Assembly: GCA_023374025.1 (NCBI GenBank)
Contig: SIJG01000015.1
Coordinates: 2,185,638 to 2,249,637 of the forward strand
Direction: 5' to 3'
Source: Heterodera schachtii
Taxonomy: Eukaryota > Nematoda > Chromadorea > Rhabditida > Heteroderidae
Length of the DNA: 64,000 bases
In this document: piece after piece, positions 13,629 through 23,224 of the stretch
Layout: every line of letters begins with the position of its first letter
How positions within the stretch are numbered: position 1 is the first letter of the stretch
Notes under the pieces: generated by a model
Databases searched by the model: none
What the model was told of the DNA's origin: nothing
The model's input: only the letters and a program-made list of their open reading frames with translations
Translations under genes and position numbers: made by a program

Positions 13629-14991
13629 ATGCCCAGCAATTCATCCTTGAAGGATATGAAATTGGGAGAATATTTGGAAAGAAAAAATCAACGGATTGGT
13701 TAAAATCTTGAGCAAATCGAACAAAGAACTTCCGCCAAGAAAAGCGCAATCTTTGTGTGCCGTTTTGCGCCCCATTTGAATGGTGAAAATATTCCATATA
13801 CTGAAAGTTTGATTTAAGAAATTTTTCCAAAAAAAAGTTAGTCGGTTAAGGCTTCCCATTAATTATTTAAGAAATTATCCAACTTTACACTAATTTAATG
13901 TTTAACTTTTCCCTTAACAGAATGGCACATTCGCCAACTCTTTTCCCATTGTGGCACAATAACTTCCGTCACAGAGTTACCAAAAACATTTCGTATCGAA
14001 TTCGGGGAAAAACGAATGGCGGCGTTTGCGATTTGGTCAATGAACGACAAATATTGGCCCAATAATTTCAAAAAGATCATTTGCGATTGGTGGAATTGGA
14101 AAAATGACAAAACAGTGACAATAATTGAAAAAGAATTACATGAAGAATTTTTAAATTTAAGAAGAATATTTAATTTTATAGTTTACTTTAGAATCAAGCC
14201 CAGGCAGGCCCACTAAACCCCGAGAAACAATCGGTTCCAAAGTTACGGCAAATTTGAATTTAATTAAAAAGGAATTTTAAATTATACACGTTGATAAATG
14301 AAAAATATTGCAACTGCTAAATACTAATTTAATTCTAAATTTAAAATTAGATTATTTATAGATGCATGCCCCGGTAGGGTCAATTCCATTGACAGTGCAA
14401 AAAGTTGCGCCAAACTTAACTGATGATGAGCGGCAGAAAGAGAGCAGCATAACAAAAGGCGAAATTCTGTATGTTAACACGCAAATTAAATTTAAATGAT
14501 AATTCATTTTTAATTTATCAAACTCAATTCCTTGGAAAGTTACAAATTTTAAGTCATATGCCAAATCAAAAAGGTTTAGTCTGATTTTGGTTTTTGTGTG
14601 GTCAAAATATTTGTTGTCTAGTCATCCGATTTTCATTTTGATCGGGGTTTGGTCTCGATGCTTCTTTCAAAATTTAAGAAGTCCGGCAAATCCTATACAC
14701 TCAAGACCATTTATGACCCATTGTTAGTGTATTCCATCTGCCTTTTTTAGAATTTTACCACTGACCAATCAGTCCGTGCTTCCGTTGCCGACGCCGCCTT
14801 TCGACCTTTCGGCCGAAGAATGTGAAGATGCAGACGATAAACGAACAGAAGCAGCAAAATTGGCGGAGGAGTTTGCCTCCAAAAACTTGACTTTGCAAGA
14901 ACGGATGGAGGCCATTCTGAAGATGATCAGCGGAAGAAGCGGAGAAGAAGGGGCAGAGGAGGAAAAGGAGGAAGAGGAAGAAGAAAAGTAG
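13629..14991 (+). CDS. RRM-like protein with acidic C-terminus (six exons, one in-frame stop)
   Basis: Proposed exons are 13629-13782, 13921-14114, 14192-14233, 14362-14472, 14622-14722 and 14751-14991. All introns are GT-AG and all junction phases agree (1,0,0,0,2). Exons 1 and 2 join within an RRM-like fold: AIFVCRFAPHLN, EWHIRQLFSHCGTITSV and TFRIEFGEKRMAAFAI correspond to beta1, alpha1/beta2 and the RNP1 region. RRMs bind single-stranded RNA, so an RNA-processing role is likely but unspecific. The last exon ends in a run of about 25 mainly Glu/Lys residues before TAG. Oddities: exon 1 starts at ATG 13629 but carries an in-frame TAA after codon 24 (13701-13703), so either a small intron, another start or a mutation lies there. 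Intron 5 is only 28 nt (GTTAGT...TTTTTTAG). The orthologue is not recognised. Confidence 0.55.
14723..14750 (+). other. 28-nt intron in the RRM-like gene
   Basis: GTTAGTGTATTCC leads to an acceptor CTTTTTTAG. Removing exactly this segment restores a continuous frame between two coding-like exons (phase 2); reading through it meets a stop. If real it is an extremely short spliceosomal intron. Confidence 0.45.
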
Positions 14992-15328
14992 CAGGAATTA
15001 GCAATAGGGAAATTACTAGGGTTGTTAATTGAATGAAATGGATATAAAAATATTCATTCTTATGGGAAAAAGATGGCTAAAAAAAGAGTAATCAATTTAA
15101 TAATATTTTATGAGAAATAAAATGCAGCGAAAGAAAAAGGAAAATTGATTATGTCGAATTGAGGGAAAATTAACAAAAAAATAGAATTTTAAAAACTAAA
15201 TAGTTTGGTTGTTTTTGTTCTTGCAAAAAATTATTTTTATCATTTACTTTACAGTTGCATTTGCTGAGTTTATTAAATTAATTGAAATGCACAAGTAAAT
15301 TGGCCAATTAAATACATTAAACATTTAT

Positions 15329-15412
15329 TTATCCCTCGTCACTTTCATCTACCGTTTTTTCTTTTTTTTCAACATTTTCACCAATTCGTCCCGGAGGAAA
15401 GGGGCAAAAAAG
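15329..15412 (-). CDS. possible small terminal exon, unknown protein
   Basis: On the minus strand an open frame reads CPFPPGRIGENVEKKEKTVD followed by ESDEG and TAA (15329-15331). The composition is unlike the AT-rich surroundings. About 80 bp upstream on the same strand is a coding-like island (15495-15560) with a good donor AAG/GTAAGC, but no convincing acceptor joins them. It is probably the charged end of a small protein converging on the RRM gene; unrecognised. Confidence 0.25.
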   Translation of the reverse strand, partial: LFCPFPPGRIGENVEKKEKTVDESDEG

Positions 15413-15559
15413 TTTAATAATAAATAAAAAATACAATTAAAAATAAATTTAATTTAATTCTTTCGTGTTGTAATATTAATAAAATTGCATTCTGCTTACC
15501 TTTTTATTGGCAAACATTTTTTAACAATACTTTAGCCCCATCATCCACCGACCAACAGC

Positions 15560-18500
15560 AAACCGGGATGTGTATATTGCTGTGTTTAATCGAAGATTAA
15601 ACTTTTTACAAATCTAAGAAATTTTTATAAAAATTGAGAAAAAAATACATTATTTTTTTAATTTAATTTTTTTGCAAGAAAATAATAACATTTGTATTTT
15701 TTTTTATCGCGTCAGTTTTTAAGATTAATATTTTAAGCGCATAATAAGTTACCTTCAAGTCATAATCATTAAGAAGATTATCTATTTGCTCTCGAAGGCT
15801 TTTTTGAGTTATTGAATTTTTATTATTATTATTCATTACAATATAATTTGCATTAATTTATTAATTATAAACATTTTATAAAAAATAATCAAGTATTTTT
15901 TGAGCAATTTATTATTTGTTAGTTGGAAATTATTTTATCAAATTAGAAAGCTTTATATTCACTCTTTTTCCCCATCCAATTTTGAAAAGCATTTTTTATT
16001 AAAATTATTGTTAATGCTTCACTTGCTGTGTAGTAAACATAAATATCTCTGTCTGATCTGGTTCTATTTAATATATTTTATTACATTTTGCTTTTTAGTT
16101 TATTTTGTCATTTTCGAATTTAAGCAATTTGTCTCCTAGCATAAATTTAGTTGTTAAATTATTTTTTTCTTTATTTACAATTTTTCGAGACAATACAATT
16201 AATATTTTCTAAGTTCATTTTTTAAGTTTTATTTTTTCTAAATTATTTTTGTTTTGGAACATTTCTTTTAATAAATGTTCATATAAAGAAGATATATAAT
16301 ATACTTTAATTATATACAGATAGTAATTACGGAAATTAAAAAAAGGGGCTCATCATAAAAATTATTGTTCGAATATATATTAATTTCGATTAAAATAAAG
16401 TTGTGCTTGGTTTATTCTTAAGTACCAAAAATTGTGATGTCAATTCAATTCATTTTATATAATTATATAATTTATTAGTGTTTCATTTTATTTATTTCGT
16501 ATTTTTGTTCTCATTATTTTCTATTTCGATTAATTTTTATCTTCATGCATCAATTAGTGGTAAACAATTGAATTGTATTTTCCAAATTTTTATGCTTCCT
16601 TTCTTGACCGCTAGGAATTTAATCTCCTCCTTTGTTTTGGTTCTTCCAAATTACTATCATAATAGCTTTTCTTCTTCTTGGAATAACTTTATTACTTGCT
16701 TATATTATTTTAAGTTTAATTGTTACCTTTATTGAAAATATTAAATATAAATTGATAATTTTATTTAATGAGAACATTAATTACAAGAAAGACGAGCATA
16801 GATTCTTTTATAAAATGATAATTTAATCTAAATATTTTTATAATTTGCATTATATACTTTATTACAATAATTTTTTATGTCAGTATTTTTTATTTAACTT
16901 AATTTAAAAGTTTGAAACATTTAATATATTTGCTTTTATGCATTTCTTCTTTTATTATAAATTCGTTAATAATTTTTATATATATTTTTTAATTTTCATT
17001 TAAAAACTTTCATTTGATTATAATGCATTTGGGGAATAGATGATAAATGCTCAGAAATTGATTATATTTTATAGTAAATGATGGAATTTCAATTTGAAAA
17101 AAGGAATGAAAACGAAATGCAAATGGGAGGGATCATCGCAAAATCTAATTGCACTATATATGTTTGTTAAATTTATAAGATAATTTTTTTTTTTTATTGA
17201 TAGGGATTTTGTGCATTTACAATTAACAATTTTTTTTAAATAAAAACTTTTTTACTATACATAATATTTTCTGAATTTTTTTTTATAATCTCGAAATATT
17301 TCAAAATGAAATTATTTAAAATTATCGTAAGTAATTACTTAATATTAACGCACGACTTCACTAAGAATAATTTCTTTATATTTATTAGTTTAGTTAATTA
17401 GATGTTCTGTTGCATTCTTTTTTATTAAATTAAATTTAAAATTAATTAAGCATTATTTGCACGCATGGATAAGTAGAGATTTATTTTCGACATCGTCATT
17501 AAAGCAAGTTCTGTAATATAATCATGTGACTTCTGTATAATTTAACGTATACTTTTTTGAAAATAAATGTTAAACATTAATTTAAATTAAATTACTCAAC
17601 TCATTCTGTAGAATTGTTATACATCTATTTAAACTAACTATTATTGTAATTATTTTTTATTTTTTATTTAATTTTTACTATTTATTTATTAACAAAATTG
17701 GATATCACATCTCGACAATTTTCAAAATTTATCATGTCCCGCTATTGTAATAGCTTTTCGACGTTCATCTTTCGATGTTTTTCTTCGCCTTGTTTTCCTT
17801 TGATGATCATTTATTTTAACGACTAAAATAAATTTTTTAATATAATTATTTTGGATAATGAAATTATTGTTTAAGTTTTTGGGACCATTATATTTTTGTT
17901 TACGATTGTTATTTTTTTTATATATATGCATCAAAGTTGATTTTCTTAAATATTATTATTTTTTAATAAAGATTTTTCCATTGAATACACACATATTTAA
18001 AAAAAAAATTTTTCCATTTAATCTTGATGTCTCACTACATTAAAAAAATTGTTCCAAATAATAGAAACCATTCAAAATTTTTTATTCCAGCAATGCCTTT
18101 TACTCCTTTTTAGTTGCTCTCAATATAATTTATATTATCATCATTTATTTACTATTTATAAATATTGACTTCTCTATTTAGTTTGTTTATCTTTTAATTT
18201 TATTAAAAAAATGTTTTTCTATATTTTCGAATTGATTGTTTTTTTTAAATAAATAAAGTTTTAACTTAAATTTCTTAAGTATTATTGTTTTTATTTTTTT
18301 CTTTTGTTTTAAAGAAAATAAAATATTTTCCTATTTTTTATTTAATTTGACTTTTGGTAAATATGTTTTCCGAATAATAAAACAATTAAATCGTTTTTAT
18401 TCCTGTAAATGCACAAAAAATACATTATATACCATTCATTTATTCTTTCAGGAATGGAATTGTATAATTTAATTTTTATGAAAGAAAATTATTTTAAAAT

Positions 18501-19861
18501 TTAATTTTTGAACGAAAGTATAATTAAACTATTTTCTTTTATTATTATCGCTTTAAGTAATAATGACTCCAAGATAAAATTTTAAAAATCTTATTGTTTC
18601 TCATTAATTTTTATTTTTAACTATACTTACTATTTTAAAATATATTAATAAGATTAAATATAAACATTTATCCCATCCAATAAGTTCTTATTTATCTACA
18701 ATATAAAGTTCAAGATTTAATAATAATAATTTTACTAAAATTCATATATAAGACTGAACGCTTTCTTTATTAATTTTTAATATTTTGGATTTAATTTAAC
18801 AAATTGAAAAGAAAATAATTATTATCTGAATAATACTCTCACCGTTTACAACGCCAAACTGAAATACCGCGTCAAATTTAAATTTTAAGTTGTTCTTGCA
18901 TATTTAATAAGTTCATTTACAATATTTGATTAATTTTTTAAGTATCCGTTCAAGCTAATTTATAGTTCATTGGGAAATTATTTTTTGTGTTTGGGTGGTT
19001 TTCGATTCCCAGTTCGTTTTTCGCACCCAATTTTCGTTTTTGAAAAATTTAATTTATTTTTTTATTGTTTTCTTAAAAATTTCTTTAGGTAATATCCGAA
19101 TTTATATTTAACCTTGTTTTTTGGCTTTTTTTCAAGGCCATCACTTGCGAATAAACATTAAATTTTAGTCTATTTTAGTTTTCTATTCTTTTAATATTTT
19201 AGCGATAAAAATTATAAATATTCACTGCTATTTTTGATTGAATTTTTATGCTATATATAAAAGATTTTCGGGTAAATGGTACCGTTCTCTCGTTTTGTTG
19301 AAAAACTTGTTGGTTCGGTTAATTTTACATTTCTCCATTACGTCAATTACTTCAATTAATTTGTTTCTTTTAATTTTTTCTAATAGGTTAGAGTTTGTCT
19401 TCTTACACGAATTTTATAATTATATTAATTGATTTCTTCTTTTTGCAGTTTTGACGAGATAATATAATTAATAAATATTTATTTTATATTTATTTAAAAA
19501 ACCATAATTATATTATTGCATTATTAAATGGCTCTTTATATTTAACAAAATGATCATATTAATTTAACTATTTTTCAATTATTAAATTTTTAGGTTCATT
19601 GACAATTTTCATTATTTATGGTTTTATAAGTTTTAAATTCCGGTGTTCGAGTTTTTATTTTAAAATAGGCTTTAATGAATTGTATAATTTTTTTAAATCT
19701 TGAGCTGACTAATTAATTGACAAATTCAATGACTCATTATTTTTATTCTAATGAACATTAAATTCATAATTCTTTTAACATTCTGAGTATTTTAGTTTTT
19801 TTTAACGAATAACATTGAAAAATTATTTAACTTTTAAAATACATTCTTAAATTAGGTGAAA
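15560..19861. other. T-rich non-coding stretch
   Basis: This is the start of the long T-rich domain. No gene could be assembled. A faint minus-strand coding-like trace, FDAVFQFGVVNGESIIQ, lies near 18830-18885 with no partner exon. The plus-strand frames at 15900, 16478, 16632, 17858 and 19238 consist of background F, L, I, Y and N. Confidence 0.45.
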
Positions 19862-19947
19862 TTATTTTTTTTGATGTCCCAGTTTTACAGCACCAATGGT
19901 TCTCACCTTGATATAATTAGTTCCAGGAGCATTCGTACTTGGCGAGC
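19862..19947 (-). CDS. possible C-terminal exon, unknown protein
   Basis: The minus-strand frame reads SPSTNAPGTNYIKVRTIGAV, then KLGHQKK and TAA at 19862-19864. An acceptor-like TAAG abuts its 5' end (phase 1), preceded on this strand by A/T-only DNA. The composition (G, S, P, T, N, V) is distinct from the background. An internal AAG/GTGAGA could instead be a donor. No family is recognised and no upstream partner was found, so this is an exon candidate only. Confidence 0.35.
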
Positions 19948-20832
19948 CTTATTTTTTTCTTATACACAGAATTTTTTAAATTTATTTACCAATTCATATT
20001 ACATTTTTTTAGTTATTATAAGCCGATAATCTTTTTAATTCATTTTTTTAAAATATATTTGTAAGTTAATATATATATAATATTGTTGTCCTTGTCATGG
20101 GAGGCTCTTCTGTTCTACTTTCGTTTCAAGAGTTTACATCTGGTTCGTTTTGTTTTGGTTTGTTTTATTATTTCTATTTTGGGCAATTATTAATTTGGAT
20201 TTAAATATTAATACATTTATTTTGGAATAACTTTCGAGTTTGAGGGATTTTTATTGGTTTTTTCCTGATTTGTTAAGAATATATTCTTTAGTTTTAAAGA
20301 TGAGTTTTTTTAAGTTACTAGATTGATTATTCCTTTTATTAATTAATAAGTTTTTTGTCCAATTGTTTTATTTAAATTTGTTTTGATTTATTTTCTCCGA
20401 TTCTTTTTTGCGAACTTTTCCTATTTGATTTTATTTTTTAATATTATCTAAGTCTAATTTTTATGTACTTGGATATCTTTTATCATTTGAATTTTTTTTA
20501 TATTTTAAATTCTTAGTATAATAAAAAAAAATTATGATTTCGGGTGGCCCTTTATCTATTACACATTCTCGTTGGGAGAAATTTCTTTAGCGTCCATGTC
20601 CACGACTGCCTTTATTAAATTTTAAAATATAATAATTTCATTTTACACGTTAATTTTTTTGCTTTGGAAATTTTAAAAATTATTATTTTTAGTTATTTAG
20701 TAAAATTTAATTAATTTTATTTATGTTGAAGCTTGGTGGGATCGAGCTTAACCGCTCAGCGATGCATGCTGACCATTTATTCTTTTTCTTAGTGCGAATT
20801 TTGAGACTTAATTATGTATAAAATATTATTAA

Positions 20833-21588
20833 TAATTTCAATATCATCTCTTTGTTTCTTTTGTTTAATATAACTTTAAATTTGTTGAGAGGAGTTTTCA
20901 CTGGACATTAATTAATTTTCATGTTCATTAAAAATATCCTACGTTTTTTATATAAATAATTGACATAATTTGATAGACATTGCAATTTTATTCTTATTCT
21001 ATAATGTGTTATGATAAATTTGACTTTGATATTGATTTTTTCAACACATTGTGGTTTTTTAAAGCATGATCATCATTGGTTTAGGTTTCGAACCTTTTCG
21101 TTTCGCATTCTTTTTTATATTTTCGTCTTAAATTTGTAAGCCATTTTATAAATACTTTTTTAATAACAGTTTTAAGATTCATGACAATTTTTAATTTTAT
21201 GTTGTTCCTTGATTCTTGACTACTCGTATTCCAAACAGACAGAAGTCTTCATCTCTCGGGCCAGACAAAACAAAATTTATTTTTTTAATAACAGTTTAAG
21301 ATTCATACCATTTTAATTATGTTGTTCATTCATTTTTGACTACTCGTTTTAATTTATTTGGACAATTTTTAAATTTTATTTAGTAAGTAATTGATAATTA
21401 TAGTTCAGTTGGTAAGTGATACACATTCATAAATATTCTAAAATGACCAAAAAATGAATTTTTTCTCTGGTTTTTTTTAATTAGTTATTTCTTAATTTTG
21501 TAAATTTAAGATATGATTTATAAAAGTAGATGAACGAATATATATTTTATCACATTTATTAAAAAATATATGATTATTTGTTTCATTG
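20833..21588 (+). repeat. dispersed repeat family, copy 1 (longest)
   Basis: About 750 bp sharing, in order, motifs with 30685-31040 and 39912-40432: TTTCAATATCATCT, TTGACATAATTTGATAGACA, AACACATTGTGGTTTTT, TTTTGACTACTCG, and further on ACACATTCATAA, TTCTAAAATGACCAAAAAA and TATATGATTATTTGTTT. In this copy the AACAGTTTAAGATTCAT to GACTACTCG part is duplicated (about 21164-21228 and 21290-21346) around a short insert. No open frame or terminal inverted repeat is visible, so the type of element is unknown. Confidence 0.7.
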
Positions 21589-22129
21589 AATGCCGCCACG
21601 ATTTTCTTATAAAAATTTCTTCATTTTATTAATTATATAACAAAATAATTTATAGCGTATCATTATGATGCAGATATCGCATTTTTTTATTTCGTTTTAT
21701 TATTAGGTATTTGAATTATTTGCTTATCTGCGGAAAGTTATAAAAAAATTTTCTCGGTTTGCAAGCTGAGTTCTTGGTTCTTTTTTTTCTCTGAGTTTTT
21801 TGTTTTAATATTCAGATTTATTTATATTTTTACAAAAATTGAAATTAATTTAAATTAATGATATTTTCTTTATGTACTATTTTTAATTAAAAACCATGCC
21901 GAAACATCTCCACCATGCGGCAAAGAATAAAAGTTTTATTTGAATTGCCTGTTGTATATATTTTATTTTTTGCCTGTTTGTTTTATTTTAATTTTTTTTG
22001 CGAAATACTATTATTTCGTAATTAAAAGTTTATGATGCAGTTGATTTTGATACAAGTAATATGGTTAAAGTGAATTTTAATCATCATATATTTAATTTAA
22101 ATTCATTCATTTCTTGCGTCGAGCGAATG

Positions 22130-22167
22130 ATATATTTTTAGTACACCCCTAGGGTTACTAAAATATA
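22130..22167. repeat. near-perfect 38-bp palindrome
   Basis: ATATATTTTTAGTA and TACTAAAATATAT face each other around CACCCCTAGGGT, whose ACCC and GGGT also pair. The whole forms one long hairpin or cruciform with a single unpaired T. It follows directly after a copy of the TTCATTCATTTCTTGCGTC motif that recurs at 32349 and 32640. Confidence 0.7.
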
Positions 22168-22623
22168 TTACTTGTTATAATTAATTCCAGGTAATTATAT
22201 TTCATTAATTGATAAGTTAGCTATTTAAATTTTTTTAATTACATTTGGTTTGAAAAGACGATGTGATTTATTTTTCGGAAAATAAGCCGTTTTCGTGTAC
22301 GGTCCACGACAATTCAATCGTGGAGTTCATTGCCATTGAATAGGCTAAATAATTTAAAAAAATAAAATATATAAATATTTCAATATAATTTTCATATTTT
22401 ATGGTTTTGCACTTTAAATAAATTTTTCAATTTTCGGAATATTGTTTTATTATGGCAATTGTTGTATTTTTTTAAAGCTACTTTCTCCTTTATATTGTAA
22501 TAATTTTATCTTTATAATTTCTTTTATTGTGTTTTGAACCATCAAAGTTTTTATGTCAGTAATTTATTCGCTTTATCATTTTTTTGTAACTATAAATTTA
22601 TTCAATTAAAAAATTCATATTAG

Positions 22624-22746
22624 GCGCCAGTGACAGTGCAAATTCAGCAACGGCAGCGCCGGAAGTGCCGCGCCAACTGCTCGGCCAGTCCTGCTGCTGC
22701 TGCTTGCTGTCATTGTGGTGTGAAAAGGCGTGATTTGTATACATAG
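22624..22746 (+). CDS. possible terminal exon in a GC-rich island
   Basis: A sharp GC-rich island begins after ATATTAG and stays open to TAG at 22744-22746. It encodes QRQRRKCRANCSASPAAAAC, then CHC and a basic end. Four to five Cys and an Ala run make it coding-like, but the CTG/GCT run could be a simple repeat. No upstream plus-strand exon was found and I do not recognise the family. It lies about 480 bp beyond the 3' end of the minus-strand astacin gene, so the two genes would converge. Confidence 0.3.
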   Translation, partial: APVTVQIQQRQRRKCRANCSASPAAAACCHCGVKRRDLYT

Positions 22747-23224
22747 AAGATTGAAAGCAGAAAAAAAAAAGATTTCTGTTTTTTAACTCTACTTTTCTTA
22801 TTTGAAACCTAATTTTTTACTATAAATTTTTAATTGGTTTTTATTTCAGAGATATAACCATTTTATTAAGAAGAAGAAAAAAACAAATAATTAGGATAAA
22901 TGAATAAAATACATTAGTTGTCATAAAAAATAAATAAACAAAAGACACCGACACAGGCATAATTAAATTTTTGATTGTTTTTATTAATTTAAATCAAAAT
23001 TTGTAAACATTTTTTTTGTCTATTTAGGAGAGAGATATTTTTGTGCTTTTAGCAAAGAAATTATATAGCCCATGCTGCTGTACAATGCGTTTAAAATACA
23101 TATACGAGAGGAACTTACATAAACATTGACACCATAAAATTATAAAAATGATGAAAATTTACTGATGGAAATTTGGCCAACTGATCAGTATCAACAGACT
23201 GATCACTGATCTCCCCCTATTCTC

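Noticed and set aside
20729..20774. tRNA-like sequence on the minus strand (GCTGAGCGGTTAAGCTCGAT)
   Set aside because: An A-box-like GAGCGGTTAAG runs straight into a TCGATCCC B-box-like part with no room for an anticodon arm, and no acceptor stem forms.
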